Shown: positions 15,605-25,528 of the stretch, piece after piece
How positions within the stretch are numbered: position 1 is the first letter of the stretch
Layout of the letters: each line of letters begins with the position of its first letter
Origin: an uncultured Oscillospiraceae bacterium
GTDB taxonomy: Bacteria > Bacillota > Clostridia > Oscillospirales > Ruminococcaceae
NCBI GenBank assembly: GCA_934539585.1
Contig: CAKTCT010000012.1
Coordinates: 1 to 64,000, forward strand
Direction of reading: 5' to 3'
Length of the DNA stretch: 64,000 nt
Notes under the pieces: generated by a model
The model's input: the letters and a program-made list of their open reading frames with translations, nothing else
What the model was told of the DNA's origin: nothing
The model's database searches: none
Position numbers and translations under genes: made by a program

Positions 15605-16816
15605 TCAGGCCATGAGGACGGCCAGGCGCTGGGCGATGGCGTCCAGAAACTCCTCGGTCCCGGCGGTGTGCTTGTTGGGAAGGGTGGACAGAGCGGCCAG
15701 GTCGCCGGACATGACTCCCTCCTGGATGGTCTGGATGGTGGCCTTTTCCAGCTTGTCGGCATAGGCCGTCAGCTCCGGCAGGCCGTCCAGCTCACCCCGC
15801 TTCCGGAAAGCGCCGGACCAGGCGAAGATGGTGGCCACCGGGTTGGTGGAGGTGGGCTGGCCCTTCAGATACTTGTAATAGTGGCGCTGGACGGTGCCGT
15901 GGGCGGCCTCGTACTCATAGACACCGTCGGGGGAGACCAGGACGGAGGTCATCATGGACAGGCTGCCGAAGGCCGTGGCCAGCATGTCGGACATGACGTC
16001 GCCGTCGTAGTTCTTGCAGGCCCAGATATAGCCGCCCTTGGACCGGATCACCCGGGCCACGGCGTCGTCGATGAGGGTGTAGAAGTACTCGATGCCGGCG
16101 GCTTCAAATTTTTCCTTGTAATCCTTCTCATAGACTTCGGCGAAGATGTCCTTGAAGCGGTGGTCGTACTTTTTGGAGATGGTGTCCTTGGTGGCGAACC
16201 ACAGGTCCTGCTTCTGGTCCAGAGCGTAGTTCATGCAGGACCGGGCGAAGCTCTCGATGGACTTGTCAATGTTGTGGATGCCCTGGATGATGCCGGGGGT
16301 CTTGAAATCGTGGATCAGCTCCCGGGTCTCGGTGCCGTCGGGATGGGTCACGACCAGCTCCGCCTTGCAGCCGCCGTCCACCCGCATTTCGGTGTTCTTG
16401 TAGATGTCGCCGTAGGCGTGGCGGGCGATGGTAATGGGCTTTTCCCAGGTGGGGATGTAGGGATGGATGCCCTCCACCTGAATGGGCGCCCGGAAAACGG
16501 TGCCGTCCAGCATGGCGCGGATGGTGCCGTTGGGGGATTTCCACATTTCCTTGAGGCCGTACTCCTCCACCCGGGCGGCGTTGGGGGTGATGGTGGCGCA
16601 CTTCACGGCCACGCCGTACTTTTTGGTGGCATTGGCGGAGTCGATGGTCACCTGATCGTCGGTTTCGTTGCGGTGGACCAGCCCCAGGTCGTAGTATTCG
16701 CTTTTCAAGTCCACATAGGGGAGGATCAGCTGATCCTTGATGAGCTTCCAGATGACCCGGGTCATCTCGTCGCCGTCCATCTCCACCAGAGGAGTTTTCA
16801 TCTGAATTTTCGCCAT
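15605..16816 (-). CDS. icd: NADP-dependent isocitrate dehydrogenase
   Basis: Oxidative decarboxylation of isocitrate to 2-oxoglutarate. The 403 residues match the eukaryote-like homodimeric (type II) IDH group: [20 protein letters not shown] at the start, the substrate-binding KSPNGTIR near 93-100 and [10 protein letters not shown] near 104-113, then later [14 protein letters not shown] and [12 protein letters not shown]. The ATG at 16816 is preceded by AAAGGACGG. The gene lies 16 bp after the aconitase-family hydratase and shares an operon with it and with purB, so the two consecutive TCA steps citrate to 2-oxoglutarate are encoded together, presumably for glutamate synthesis. NADP specificity is inferred from the family. 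Confidence 0.95.
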   Translation of the reverse strand: MAKIQMKTPLVEMDGDEMTRVIWKLIKDQLILPYVDLKSEYYDLGLVHRNETDDQVTIDSANATKKYGVAVKCATITPNAARVEEYGLKEMWKSPNGTIRAMLDGTVFRAPIQVEGIHPYIPTWEKPITIARHAYGDIYKNTEMRVDGGCKAELVVTHPDGTETRELIHDFKTPGIIQGIHNIDKSIESFARSCMNYALDQKQDLWFATKDTISKKYDHRFKDIFAEVYEKDYKEKFEAAGIEYFYTLIDDAVARVIRSKGGYIWACKNYDGDVMSDMLATAFGSLSMMTSVLVSPDGVYEYEAAHGTVQRHYYKYLKGQPTSTNPVATIFAWSGAFRKRGELDGLPELTAYADKLEKATIQTIQEGVMSGDLAALSTLPNKHTAGTEEFLDAIAQRLAVLMA

Positions 16817-16832
16817 GGAAATCCGTCCTTTC

Positions 16833-19094
16833 TCAGTCTTTGCCGTAGCCTGCGGCGTAGTAGTTGATGAGGCAGCCCTCCAGGATGATAGTCTTTTCAT
16901 CCCGGGTCAGGCCCTTGACGTGGAGGAGGATGTCTTTGACCCCGGAGGAAGTGACCATCTTACCGGGAATGTCCTCTGTGCCCTTCTTCACCGCTTCCCG
17001 GATGCCGGGGACGAAGAGGTAGTCGCCGGGCTGGTAATCAAAGGGGGTGGACTCGTCGAGAGTAAAGGGAACGATGCCCCAGTTGATGCAGTTGGAGCGG
17101 TAGCGCTTGGTGGCATAACTGTAAGCGATGTTTGCAACGCCGCCCAGCACCTTCTGGCAGGAAGCAGCCTGCTCCCGGGCGGAGCCGTCGCCGGGGCGGT
17201 TTGCAAAGATGCCGGAGCCGATGGTGGTGTTCTTCAGCGTTTCGGCGGGGAGGGAAAGTGCTTCCATAACGGAGGTGAGTTCATCGGGGAGGACGCCTTC
17301 CCGGACGGTGTCGGCCAAGTCCCGGGCAGCCTTGGAGCGGCCCACATATTCCGGCACCCGGCGGGAAAGGGCGAATTCCGACAGCTTGATGGGGTTGGAG
17401 CGGTAGGAGGAAGTCTCGCCGGAGGGGATCAACTCGTCAGTGGTGGTGACCGGGTCGTCAATGACAGCGGCCAGCTTTACAAGGAGGTTTTCCTGCAGGG
17501 GGTGCATTTTGGGCCAGTCGGCAATGTTGGGACCGAAGCGGAGCTCTGCATCCGGATCTGCCTTGCCGAAGCCGTAGTAGCAGCGTTTTTGGTAGATATC
17601 TCCATCGTAGGAGTAGGGCATCTCCGGGACGGTGTAGTCAACGTCCGCCGCAGAGGTGAGGACGCCGCCGTTTTTGGCCGTTGCGGCGATGGAGCGGGCG
17701 TCCATCAGCGCAACGGAGGAAATCTGCCCCTGACCGGGCTTGGAGCCTTCCCGGTTGGGGAAGTTCCGGGTGGTGTGGCGGATGGAGAAGGCGTCGTTGG
17801 CGGGAACGTCTCCCGCACCGAAGCAGGGGCCGCAGAAGGCGGTCTTCATAATAGCGCCGGCTTCCAGAAGGTCGGCGGCCACGCCGTTGCGGGTCACCGC
17901 CATGCTTACCGGAACCGAGGCGGGGTAGACGCTCAGGGAGAAGTAGCCGTTTCCGGTAGAAGCGCCTTTCAGGATGGCGGCGGCTTCCACTAAGTTCTCA
18001 TAAAGACCGCCGGCGCAGCCTGCAATGATGCCCTGATCGATGCAGACCTTGCCATTTTTGATCTTATCGGTGAGATGGAGCTCCACCTGACCGGCAAATT
18101 TCTTGTTTCCGGCTTCTTCGATCTTTCCGAGGATGGTGTAGGGGTCAGCCTGCAGCTCCCGGATGGAGTAAGCGATGGAGGGATGGAAGGGAAGGGCAAT
18201 CATGGGCTCGATTTCCGACAGGTCGATCTTCACCATGCGGTCGTAATAAGCCACCTTGCCGGGGGCCAGCCGCTGGTAGCGCTCGGGCTTGCCGTGAATT
18301 TTATAGAACTGCTCCACTACCTCGTCGGTCTCCCAGATGGAGGAGAGGCAGGCGGTCTCGGTGGTCATAACGTCTACGCCCAGACGGAAGTCGGCGGAGA
18401 GGTTCTTCACCCCGGGGCCCACAAACTCCAGGACCCGGTTGGTGACGAACCCCTGGGCGAACACCGCGCCGCAGAGGGCGATGGCTACGTCGTGGGGGCC
18501 CACGCCGTGGCGGGGCTTGCCGGCGAGGTAGACCAAGACTACTTCCGGGGCGTCCACGTCGTAGGTGTTTTCCAGGAGCTGCTTTACAAGCTCCGGGCCG
18601 CCTTCACCCACACCCATGCAGCCGATGGCACCGTAGCGGGTGTGGCTGTCGGAGCCCAGGATCATCTTGCCGCAGCCCGCCATTTCTTCCCGGGCGTACT
18701 GGTGGATGACGGACTGGTGGGCGGGGACGTAGATGCCGCCGTACTTCTTCGCGGCGGACAGGCCGAAGACATGGTCGTCCTCGTTGATGGTGCCGCCCAC
18801 AGCGCAGAGGGAGTTATGACAGTTGGTCATGGCGTAGGGGATGGGGAAACGGGTCAGGCCGCTGGCCCGGGCGGTCTGGATGATGCCCACATAGGTGATG
18901 TCGTGGGACATCAGGGCGTCGAATTTGATCCGCATCTTCTTAGGGTCGGAAGATTTGGAGTGAGCGCGCATGACCTGGTAGGCGATGGTGCTCTCCCGGG
19001 CCGCGTCGGGGGCGGGAAGGTCCGCTCCGGCGTCGGCGGGGATCAGCTTTTCGCCGTCAAGAAGGTATACGCCGTTGGAATCCAGTTCGATCAT
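16833..19094 (-). CDS. Aconitase-family hydratase (YbhJ-like)
   Basis: 753 residues, the length of the E. coli YbhJ 'putative hydratase' branch of the aconitase superfamily. Candidate [4Fe-4S] ligands are the Cys of IAGCAGG near 359 and the CxxC of FCGPCFGAG near 420-423; active-site-like segments include [14 protein letters not shown] (~143-156), [15 protein letters not shown] (~445) and [15 protein letters not shown] (~610). The C-terminal swivel domain follows. Directly upstream of icd in the same operon, it is most simply the citrate-isocitrate isomerase of this strain, although the YbhJ branch has not been clearly assigned a substrate. The ATG at 19094 has AGGAGG nine bases upstream. Confidence 0.85.
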   Translation of the reverse strand: MIELDSNGVYLLDGEKLIPADAGADLPAPDAARESTIAYQVMRAHSKSSDPKKMRIKFDALMSHDITYVGIIQTARASGLTRFPIPYAMTNCHNSLCAVGGTINEDDHVFGLSAAKKYGGIYVPAHQSVIHQYAREEMAGCGKMILGSDSHTRYGAIGCMGVGEGGPELVKQLLENTYDVDAPEVVLVYLAGKPRHGVGPHDVAIALCGAVFAQGFVTNRVLEFVGPGVKNLSADFRLGVDVMTTETACLSSIWETDEVVEQFYKIHGKPERYQRLAPGKVAYYDRMVKIDLSEIEPMIALPFHPSIAYSIRELQADPYTILGKIEEAGNKKFAGQVELHLTDKIKNGKVCIDQGIIAGCAGGLYENLVEAAAILKGASTGNGYFSLSVYPASVPVSMAVTRNGVAADLLEAGAIMKTAFCGPCFGAGDVPANDAFSIRHTTRNFPNREGSKPGQGQISSVALMDARSIAATAKNGGVLTSAADVDYTVPEMPYSYDGDIYQKRCYYGFGKADPDAELRFGPNIADWPKMHPLQENLLVKLAAVIDDPVTTTDELIPSGETSSYRSNPIKLSEFALSRRVPEYVGRSKAARDLADTVREGVLPDELTSVMEALSLPAETLKNTTIGSGIFANRPGDGSAREQAASCQKVLGGVANIAYSYATKRYRSNCINWGIVPFTLDESTPFDYQPGDYLFVPGIREAVKKGTEDIPGKMVTSSGVKDILLHVKGLTRDEKTIILEGCLINYYAAGYGKD

Positions 19095-19128
19095 GAAGAA
19101 ACCTCCTGTATGCAGTGGAATGGAACAA

Positions 19129-20559
19129 TCAGACTTTCAGCTCCGCGCCTTCGCCCAGGACCTCCCGGTTGGCGTCCAGAATGGGCTTGACGCAGTCCCG
19201 CAGGAACTCCGTGACCTGCTGGGGAGCCCGTCCCACAAAGGCGATGGGCTGCATCTCGGCCAGGATTTCCTCCCGGGTCAGGTTGAACAGCGGGTCGGCG
19301 CAGACCCGGTCGATGAGGTCGTTCTCGCCGCCCTCCTCCTTGACCACCCGGGCCGCCGCCTGGGAGTGCTGGCGGAGCCGCTCATGGAGCTCCTGGCGGT
19401 CGCCGCCCTTTTTCACGGCCTGCATCATGATGTTTTCGGTTGCCATGAAGGGCAGCTCCTTCATCACCCGCTGGGTGACGACTTTGGGATAAACCACCAG
19501 CCCCTGGGTAATGTTCAGGAGGATGTTCAGGATGGAATCCACGGCCAGGAACCCTTCGGCCACGGAAATCCGCTTGTTGGCGGAGTCGTCCAGGGTCCGC
19601 TCGAACCACTGAGTCCCGGCGGTGAAGGCGGGATTCAGGCAGTTGATGATCACATACCGGGACAGAGAGGTGATCCGCTCGCTGCGCATGGGGTTGCGCT
19701 TATAGGGCATGGCAGAGGAGCCGATCTGGTTCTTCTCAAAGGGCTCTTCCATTTCCTTGAAATTCTGGAGGATGCGCAGGTCAGTGGAGAATTTGGACGC
19801 AGACTCCGCGATCCCGGCCAGGGTCGCCAGAATTTGGGCGTCCACCTTCCGGGAGTAGGTCTGTCCGGAAACGGGAACCACGCCGTCGAAGTCCATTTCT
19901 TCGCAGATCAGCCGCTCCAGCTCTTTTACCTTGTCGGTGTCGCCGTCAAAAAGCTCCATAAAGCTGGCCTGGGTGCCGGTGGTGCCCTTGGAGCCCAGAA
20001 GCTTCAGGTTTTTGATGCGGTAGTCGATCTCGTCCAGGTCGTAGAGCAGCTCGTTCATCCACAGGGTGGCCCGCTTGCCCACGGTGGTCAGCTGGGCGGG
20101 CTGGAGGTGGGTGTAAGCCAGACAGGGCAAATCCTTATACTCGTCGGCGAATTTTGCAAAATTCGACAGAACGTTTAAGAGTTTCCGCCGGACGACCTGC
20201 AGAGCGTCCCGCATGATGATGACGTCGGTGTTGTCCCCCACGTAGCAGGAGGTGGCTCCCAGATGAATGATGCCCTTGGCGTTGGGGCACTGGACGCCGT
20301 AGGCGTAGACGTGGCTCATGACGTCGTGACGGACCAGCCGTTCCCGTTCCTCGGCGACCTTGTAGTTGATGTCGTCCTTGTGGGCCTCCAGCTCGGCGAT
20401 CTGCTCAGCGGTGATGGGCAGGCCCAGCTGGTGCTCGGCCTTGGCCAGGGCGATCCAGAGGAGCCGCCAGGTTCTGAACTTCTTATCCGCGGAGAAAAGG
20501 TACTGCATTTCTTCGCTGGCGTAGCGGGTGCCGAAGGGGCTCTCGTAGGTATTGTACAT
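19129..20559 (-). CDS. purB: Adenylosuccinate lyase
   Basis: Cleaves SAICAR to AICAR and adenylosuccinate to AMP plus fumarate in purine synthesis. 476 residues from the ATG at 20559, with GAAAGGAAG upstream. The fumarase/aspartase superfamily signature appears as SSAMPYKRNP near residue 281, with TGTQASFMELF and AYTHLQPAQLTT matching conserved substrate-binding regions. The helical domain continues to the end. It is the first gene of a purB-hydratase-icd operon behind a good promoter; the coupling of purine and 2-oxoglutarate synthesis genes is uncommon but simple. Confidence 0.95.
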   Translation of the reverse strand: MYNTYESPFGTRYASEEMQYLFSADKKFRTWRLLWIALAKAEHQLGLPITAEQIAELEAHKDDINYKVAEERERLVRHDVMSHVYAYGVQCPNAKGIIHLGATSCYVGDNTDVIIMRDALQVVRRKLLNVLSNFAKFADEYKDLPCLAYTHLQPAQLTTVGKRATLWMNELLYDLDEIDYRIKNLKLLGSKGTTGTQASFMELFDGDTDKVKELERLICEEMDFDGVVPVSGQTYSRKVDAQILATLAGIAESASKFSTDLRILQNFKEMEEPFEKNQIGSSAMPYKRNPMRSERITSLSRYVIINCLNPAFTAGTQWFERTLDDSANKRISVAEGFLAVDSILNILLNITQGLVVYPKVVTQRVMKELPFMATENIMMQAVKKGGDRQELHERLRQHSQAAARVVKEEGGENDLIDRVCADPLFNLTREEILAEMQPIAFVGRAPQQVTEFLRDCVKPILDANREVLGEGAELKV

Positions 20560-20599
20560 TGCGTTCTTCCTTTCTTTTCGCGATCCCATAGATATTTTT

Positions 20600-20628
20600 A
20601 TTGTACCATAAACCCGCCGGGGATTCAA
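20600..20628 (-). promoter_or_regulatory. Sigma-A promoter of purB-hydratase-icd
   Basis: Minus-strand TTGAAT (20623-20628) and TACAAT (20600-20605), spaced by 17 bases, with TG two bases before the -10. No PurR-like palindrome or riboswitch-sized leader is seen between it and the start codon at 20559. Confidence 0.75.
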
Positions 20629-20644
20629 CGAAACCGGGGGATGT

Positions 20645-20692
20645 TTTCAAAAAAATCACAAAAGGACGGTATCCGCCAGGCGGACGCCGTCC
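20645..20692 (-). terminator. Rho-independent terminator after the aminotransferase gene
   Basis: On the minus strand GGACGG...GTCCGCC pairs with GGCGGA...CCGTCC (20664-20692), followed by TTTTGTGATTTTTTTG (20648-20663). It separates the aminotransferase from purB. Confidence 0.8.
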
Positions 20693-20707
20693 CGTTGCTT
20701 CCAGGGG

Positions 20708-21952
20708 TCAGCCCTGCTTTTCCGCGGCGGCCAGCTTGACGCAGAGACACAGCACCTTGGCCGCCTGCTCCAGGTCGGAGAGGGAGGGGAAGGTGGGCGC
20801 AATGCGGATGTTCCGGTCGTCGGGGTCCTTGCCGTAGGGGAAGGAGGCTCCGGCGGGGGTCAGGACCACGCCGGCGTCCTTGCAGAGCTGGGCCACCCGT
20901 TTGGCGCAGCCGGGAAGGACGTTCAGGGAGAAGAAGTATCCACCGTTGGGCTTGGTCCAGGAGGCGATGTCAAGGCCCCCCAGTTCTTTTTCCAGAGTGG
21001 ACAGAAGCAGCTCAAATTTGGGCTGAATCAGGGCCTGGTGCTTCCGCATATGGGCCCGGACGCCGTCAGCGTCGCCGAAAAATTTCACGTGGCGGATCTG
21101 GTTCAGCTTGTCGGAGCCGATGGTCTGGCTGGCGATGAGGGCCTTATTCCAGGCCATGTTAGCGGGGCTCATGCAGAGGACCGCCACGCCGGAGCCGGGG
21201 AAGGTCACCTTGGAGGTAGAGGCGAATTCGTAGACCATATCCTCGGAGCCGAATTCCCTGCAGGCGTCGAAGATGTTCCGCAGCCGGTCCGGGGTGTCCG
21301 TGAGGTCGTGGATGCAGTAGGCGTTGTCCCAGAAGATGCGGAAGTCCCGGGCGGCGGGCTTCAGGGCCGCGAACCGCCGGACCGTCTCGTCGGAATAGGT
21401 GTAGCCGTCGGGGTTGGAGTATTTGGGGACGCACCAGATGCCCTTGATGGCGGGGTCGGCGGAGACCAGGGCTTCCACCTGGTCCATGTCGGGGCCGTCG
21501 GGGGTCATGGGGACGTTGATCATCCCGATGCCGAAGGTCTCGGTGATGCCGAAGTGCCGGTCGTAGCCGGGAACGGGACACAGGAACTTCACCTTCCCCT
21601 GTTTTCCCCAGGGAGTCTCATGATTGCCCACGCCGAACTGCATGGCCCGGGCCACGGCGTCGTACATCAGGTTCAGGCTGGAATTCCCGCCCACAAAAAT
21701 CCAGGAGGGGTCCACCTCCAGCAGGTCGCCGAAGATGCGCTTCATTTCCGGCAGGCCGTCCAGAAGGCCGTAGTTCCGGGTGTCCAGGCCGTTTTCCGCC
21801 CGGAGCAGCTCCGCCGCGGGAAGTTCCAGCATCCCCAGGGACAGGTCCAGCTGGGCGGGAGACGGTTTGCCCCGGGACATATCCAGCTTCAGGCCCTGAG
21901 CGCACACGGACCGGTACTCGTTTTCCAGTATTTCTTTTGACAACGGCGTCAT
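20708..21952 (-). CDS. Class I/II aminotransferase, aspartate aminotransferase (MocR-like fold) group
   Basis: A 414-residue PLP enzyme. Conserved points are the N-terminal [30 protein letters not shown], the cofactor-binding [26 protein letters not shown], the Asp of [12 protein letters not shown] and the Schiff-base Lys in [15 protein letters not shown] near residue 250. This matches the 'Asp_aminotransf' (Corynebacterium-type AspAT) family that transfers amino groups between aspartate or glutamate and oxo acids. The ATG at 21952 follows GGAGGGTG. Monocistronic, with its own promoter and terminator. Substrate preference is inferred from family only. Confidence 0.88.
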   Translation of the reverse strand: MTPLSKEILENEYRSVCAQGLKLDMSRGKPSPAQLDLSLGMLELPAAELLRAENGLDTRNYGLLDGLPEMKRIFGDLLEVDPSWIFVGGNSSLNLMYDAVARAMQFGVGNHETPWGKQGKVKFLCPVPGYDRHFGITETFGIGMINVPMTPDGPDMDQVEALVSADPAIKGIWCVPKYSNPDGYTYSDETVRRFAALKPAARDFRIFWDNAYCIHDLTDTPDRLRNIFDACREFGSEDMVYEFASTSKVTFPGSGVAVLCMSPANMAWNKALIASQTIGSDKLNQIRHVKFFGDADGVRAHMRKHQALIQPKFELLLSTLEKELGGLDIASWTKPNGGYFFSLNVLPGCAKRVAQLCKDAGVVLTPAGASFPYGKDPDDRNIRIAPTFPSLSDLEQAAKVLCLCVKLAAAEKQG

Positions 21953-21997
21953 GAAATCACCCTCCAAGTTTGTCGGCCCCCGCGGGGCGTTATTTCT

Positions 21998-22026
21998 ATC
22001 ATACACTATTCCGAAGGATTTTGCAA
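21998..22026 (-). promoter_or_regulatory. Promoter of the aminotransferase gene
   Basis: Minus-strand TTGCAA (22021-22026) and TATGAT (21998-22003), spaced by 17 bases. An imperfect inverted repeat (GGATTTT and AAAAATCC, 22016-22043) surrounds the -35 and could be an operator. Confidence 0.65.
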
Positions 22027-22110
22027 GATTTATTTAAAAATCCTGCAAATTGTCCTGACGAATAATTCTATGCTTCAGCGGGATGAATTGTTCACTTTTT
22101 ACGAAAATGC

Positions 22111-22167
22111 CGTAAAAAACAGAAAACACGGCGATTCCCGATGAATCATCACCGGAAATCGCCGTGT
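22111..22167 (-). terminator. Rho-independent terminator overlapping the helicase stop codon
   Basis: On the minus strand ACACGGCGATT (22157-22167) pairs with AATCGCCGTGT (22126-22136), with a second short CCGG/CGGG stem inside, then TTTTCTGTTTTTTA. The stop TGA at 22149-22151 lies in the loop, so the last codons form the left arm. Confidence 0.9.
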
Positions 22168-24203
22168 AAGACCTTGAGCAATCCCTTGGAAATGCAATAC
22201 GACAAGCTGAGATTTTTCATATTCCCGTCGGCGAAGGCGACGACCAAGGCGTCCCCCTCCCGGGCCGACACCACCCCTTCCCCGAAAACCCGGTGGGAGA
22301 CCGCTGTCCCGATCCCCACCTCCGGCAAGGAGACCTGGGGCATCCCCCGCCGCCGGAAGAAGTCGGAAAAGAACCGGGAATCCCGCAGCGCCCAGCTTTT
22401 TGGGGCGGAAAACAGCACCAGCCGCTCCCGGGCCCGGGTGGCGGCCACGTAAAAGAGCCGCATTTCCTCGTAGTACCCCTGGGGCGACCCGGCGGCCAGG
22501 TCCTCCAGAGCCGTCCGCCCCGGGAGGATGCCCTCAAAGGCGTCCAGGAGCAGCACCCAGTCGAACTCCAGCCCCTTGGTCCCATGGATGGTGGAAAGGG
22601 AGACCGCCGCCTCCTCCGGCCGGAAGGGCTCCGGAGCCTCGGCCCGGCGGAGCAGCCCCTCCAGTTCCCCGTAATCCCCGGCCCTGGCGCATAGGTACCG
22701 GAACTGCCGCTCCCGGAGACAGAGGGCGGGGTCCCCCTTTTCGCTGCGGGCGGCCAGCCGCTCCCCCAGAAGGGTACGGCGTTCAAACTGCTCCAGAGCC
22801 TGCCCCGGCGTCCGGCGGCGGCAGTCCTCCAGAAGGGCCGCCAGCTTCCGGGCGAATCCCCCGCGGTCCCGGCGCCCGGCGCAGTCCCGCAGGAGCTGGG
22901 GCACGGTCTGCCGCCCGTCCGCCCGGAGAAAAATCTCCTCAAAGAGCCTGCCGTCCAGCTCCCCGGGGAACCGCAGCCGCCGGAGGGCCTCCAGATTCCC
23001 GGGCCGGGCGCAGAGCCGCAGGAAGGCGTCCTGGAGGGCGATGGGCCCCCGGCAGATCCCGGCGGGAGCCGGTTCCAGCCGGAAGGGAATCCCTTTTTCC
23101 CGGAGGAACCCCGCCAAAGGCCCGGCAGTGAGATTGTTCCGGTAGAGGACCCCCGCGGTCTGCCCCGGCGGCAGCTCCCGGAGCAGGGCGGCGGCCTCCA
23201 CGTAAGCGTCCTCCATGGAGGAGGGCAGGACCTGCTCCACCCGTCCCCCTTTTTCCCGGGTGGCCCGGAGGGTCTTGGCGTACCGCTCCGGGCAGAGCCG
23301 GATGAACCCGCCGCAGCAGGAGAGGATTTCCGGCCGGGAGCGGAAGTTTTCCTCCATCTTCCGGACCTCCGCCCCGGGAAAGCTCTGGGCGAACCGGAGC
23401 AGCTCCTGGGGCGAGGCCCCCCGGAAGCCGTAGATGCTCTGGTCCTCGTCCCCCACCAGAAACAGCCCCCGGCCCTCTGGAAAAAGCAGCCGCAGCACGG
23501 CGTACTGGGCGGGGGAAAGGTCCTGGGCCTCGTCGATGTTGATCCGGGAGAACCGCTGCCGCCAGCCCTGGCAGAGGGCCGGACGGCTCCGGAGAATCCG
23601 GGCGGCGTACAGGGGCATGTCGTCGTAGTCCATGAGCCCGGCGGCCCGCTTTTCCTCCTCGTACCGGGCCAGAACCTCCGGAAAAACCGGCGGGGCTCCC
23701 GGCGGCCGGGAGCCCGGGGCCAGCATCCGGTTTTTGGCAAAGCCCACCCAGCCTGCGAAGTCCGTGAGAAGGTCGGGGTCCGGCCGGGACCCGGTGACAG
23801 CCTCCACAGCCTTCCGGATCAGAACCTCGGAGGAGGGCGCGCCTTCCGCTCCGACCACGCCGGGGACCGGGCGGCCCTCCTGCCGTCCGAACTCCCGGAG
23901 GAGCCGGTAGCAGAAGCTGTGAAGGGTGGAAAATCGCGGTGCTGATGGGAAGCATCCGGCAAACAGCCGCCGGAACCGGTCCTCCATATCCCTGGCGGAG
24001 TTCCGGGAGAAGGTCAGGTTCAGCATTTCCTCCGCCGGGACTCCGGCGTCCAGCAGCGCGGCGGCCCGGGCCACCAAAACCGTGGTTTTCCCCGAGCCGG
24101 GGACGGCCAGAAGCAGAGTGGGGGCTTCCGAAAGAGAGAGCCCCTGAAGCTGGGCGGCGGTAAGAGCAACGCCCATTCGTCCCAGATGCGCAGGAATGTC
24201 CAT
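22149..24203 (-). CDS. UvrD/PcrA-type superfamily 1 DNA helicase
   Basis: 684 residues from the ATG at 24203 (GGAGGGAGGGG upstream). SF1A motifs in order: Q-motif-like ALTAAQLQGL, Walker A LAVPGSGKTT (~33-42), LTFSRNSARDMEDRF (Ia), INIDEAQDLSPAQY (II), VGDEDQSIYGFRG (III), MEENFRSRPEIL (IV), VSLSTIHGTKGLEFDWV (V) and LFYVAATRARERLV (VI). It is slightly shorter than PcrA (about 720-750), and the C-terminal ~60 residues carry a Tudor-like region (GEGVVSAREGDALVVAFADG) as in PcrA/UvrD. Likely roles: repair, removal of stalled complexes. Monocistronic. Orthology with pcrA itself is not certain, so no symbol is given. Confidence 0.9.
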   Translation of the reverse strand: MDIPAHLGRMGVALTAAQLQGLSLSEAPTLLLAVPGSGKTTVLVARAAALLDAGVPAEEMLNLTFSRNSARDMEDRFRRLFAGCFPSAPRFSTLHSFCYRLLREFGRQEGRPVPGVVGAEGAPSSEVLIRKAVEAVTGSRPDPDLLTDFAGWVGFAKNRMLAPGSRPPGAPPVFPEVLARYEEEKRAAGLMDYDDMPLYAARILRSRPALCQGWRQRFSRINIDEAQDLSPAQYAVLRLLFPEGRGLFLVGDEDQSIYGFRGASPQELLRFAQSFPGAEVRKMEENFRSRPEILSCCGGFIRLCPERYAKTLRATREKGGRVEQVLPSSMEDAYVEAAALLRELPPGQTAGVLYRNNLTAGPLAGFLREKGIPFRLEPAPAGICRGPIALQDAFLRLCARPGNLEALRRLRFPGELDGRLFEEIFLRADGRQTVPQLLRDCAGRRDRGGFARKLAALLEDCRRRTPGQALEQFERRTLLGERLAARSEKGDPALCLRERQFRYLCARAGDYGELEGLLRRAEAPEPFRPEEAAVSLSTIHGTKGLEFDWVLLLDAFEGILPGRTALEDLAAGSPQGYYEEMRLFYVAATRARERLVLFSAPKSWALRDSRFFSDFFRRRGMPQVSLPEVGIGTAVSHRVFGEGVVSAREGDALVVAFADGNMKNLSLSYCISKGLLKVLHGDFR

Positions 24204-24416
24204 GAAACCCCTCCCTCCTTTCCGTTTCCTCTATTATACCGGATTCTACCCCCAAAAACAAGCGCATGTCGCCGCGGGCGGCGAGCCGCCGCACCCATGT
24301 CGCCGCGGCTGCCTTCCTCGCGCCGGGCTTCGGCTGCCGCGCGACAGGCTGCGCGGCGACGATTCAGGTGGCCCGTGAGGAATTTTCCGCAGCGTTGGCA
24401 GAAATAAGTTTTCGAT
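24204..24416. other. Intergenic GC-rich stretch with short repeats
   Basis: CATGTCGCCGCGG occurs twice in direct orientation (near 24267 and 24297), and GTCGCCGCG recurs inverted near 24352. Together with the hairpin block that follows this is part of a 630-bp non-coding interval. I see no gene in it. Confidence 0.5.
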
Positions 24417-24596
24417 CCAGCCTTTTTCAAAAGGCTGGCAGGGATGGAAGGGGCGGCGCCCCTTCCTCGCCCTCCGCAGAGGGCGAAATCCCCAACTGAT
24501 CCAACAAGATCAGGAAGGGAAGGCCGGACAGCCCGGTGGGCTGTCCGGCCGAGGGGAACCCTATCAAGGGGTTCCCCAGCGGCGGCAATCCGCCGC
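24417..24596. repeat. Cluster of six consecutive perfect hairpins
   Basis: Six inverted repeats follow one another: 24417-24438 (CCAGCCTTTT arm), 24446-24466 (GGAAGGGGC arm), 24467-24486 (TCGCCCTC arm), 24522-24550 (GGCCGGACAGCCC arm), 24553-24577 (GGGGAACCC arm) and 24579-24596 (GCGGCGG arm). All have fully complementary arms and loops of 2-7 bases. None except the first is followed by a T tract. The block ends exactly where the 23-bp tandem array begins. Confidence 0.75.
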
Positions 24597-24770
24597 TCCC
24601 ACCCGAAGCCTTGCCCCCGCTCCCACCCGAAGCCTTGCCCCGCTCCCACCCGAAGCCTTGCCCCGCTCCCACCCGAAGCCTTGCCCCGCTCCCACCCGAA
24701 GCCTTGCCCCCGCTCCCACCCGAAGCCTTGCCCCTCCGCTCCCACCCGAGTCTCGCCCCCGCTCCCACCC
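24594..24770. repeat. 23-bp tandem repeat array, seven units plus a partial unit
   Basis: Units begin CGCTCCCACCCGAAGCCTTG at 24594, 24618, 24641, 24664, 24687, 24711 and 24737, with a partial unit at 24760. Unit length is 23-26 bases and varies only in the number of C (and one CT) at the junction. The seventh unit is diverged (GAGTCTCG). The array ends nine bases before the -35 of the pyrE promoter. Strand-asymmetric (C-rich on plus). Too short and without spacers for CRISPR. Confidence 0.9.
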
Positions 24771-24778
24771 AAAATACC

Positions 24779-24807
24779 TTGAATCCCCCGCCCGTTTGTG
24801 GTACAAT
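24779..24807 (+). promoter_or_regulatory. Sigma-A promoter of pyrE
   Basis: TTGAAT (24779-24784) and TACAAT (24802-24807) are 17 bases apart. The transcript would start about 20 bases before the pyrE start codon, leaving no room for a PyrR-type attenuator. Confidence 0.8.
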
Positions 24808-24835
24808 GAAAAAAACACCGAAAAGGATGATCAGT

Positions 24836-25498
24836 ATGCTTACACAGGCGAAACGGGAATTTATCGAATTTATGATGAGCGCCGATGTGCTGCGCTTCGG
24901 GGAGTTCAAAACCAAGAGCGGACGGCTCTCCCCCTACTTTGTCAATACCGGCAACTACCGCACCGGCAGCCAGATCGCGGAGCTGGGCAAGTTCTACGCC
25001 GCCTGTATCCGGGAAAACTGCGGCACGGACTTCACCGCCATGTTCGGCCCCGCCTATAAGGGCATCCCCCTGGTGACGGCGGCGGCGGGGGCCCTGTCCA
25101 GCCAGTACGGCATCGATAAGCCCTATTTCTTCAACCGCAAGGAGGCCAAGGACCACGGCGAGGGCGGCTGCCTGGTGGGCTACCAGCCCAAGGACGGCGA
25201 CCGCGTCATCATCATCGAGGACGTCATCACCGCCGGTACCGCCGTCCGGGAGACGGTGCCTATCCTCAAGGCCGCCGCCGACGTGAAGATCACCGATATG
25301 TTCATCTCCGTCAACCGCTGCGAGGTGGGCAAGGAGGGCGGTAAGACCGCCGTGGCCGAGGTCATGGACGAGTTCGGCATCAACGTCCACGCCATTGTCA
25401 CCGTCCGGGATATCCGGGAGTACCTGGCGGAAAGCCCCGAGTACGCCGATGTTCTGAAAAGCATGGACCGCTATATGGACCAGTACTGCCGGGTGTAA
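24836..25498 (+). CDS. pyrE: Orotate phosphoribosyltransferase
   Basis: Converts orotate and PRPP to OMP in pyrimidine synthesis. 220 residues from the ATG at 24836, chosen over an in-frame ATG at 24827 because AAAGGA (24822-24827) gives 8-base spacing. The PRPP-binding signature VIIIEDVITAGTA is at about 123-135. Conserved GEFKTKSGRLSPYFVNTG near the N-terminus binds orotate, and FFNRKEAKDHGEGG forms the flexible catalytic loop. A MATE transporter gene follows 30 bp later on the same strand. No other pyr genes are nearby. Confidence 0.95.
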   Translation: MLTQAKREFIEFMMSADVLRFGEFKTKSGRLSPYFVNTGNYRTGSQIAELGKFYAACIRENCGTDFTAMFGPAYKGIPLVTAAAGALSSQYGIDKPYFFNRKEAKDHGEGGCLVGYQPKDGDRVIIIEDVITAGTAVRETVPILKAAADVKITDMFISVNRCEVGKEGGKTAVAEVMDEFGINVHAIVTVRDIREYLAESPEYADVLKSMDRYMDQYCRV

Positions 25499-25528
25499 GC
25501 CGGAGCTTTCGTAAAGGACCGAACTTTT

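Noticed and set aside
24594..24770. CRISPR array
   Set aside because: Units are directly adjacent with no unique spacers and differ in C-run length; no cas genes are near.
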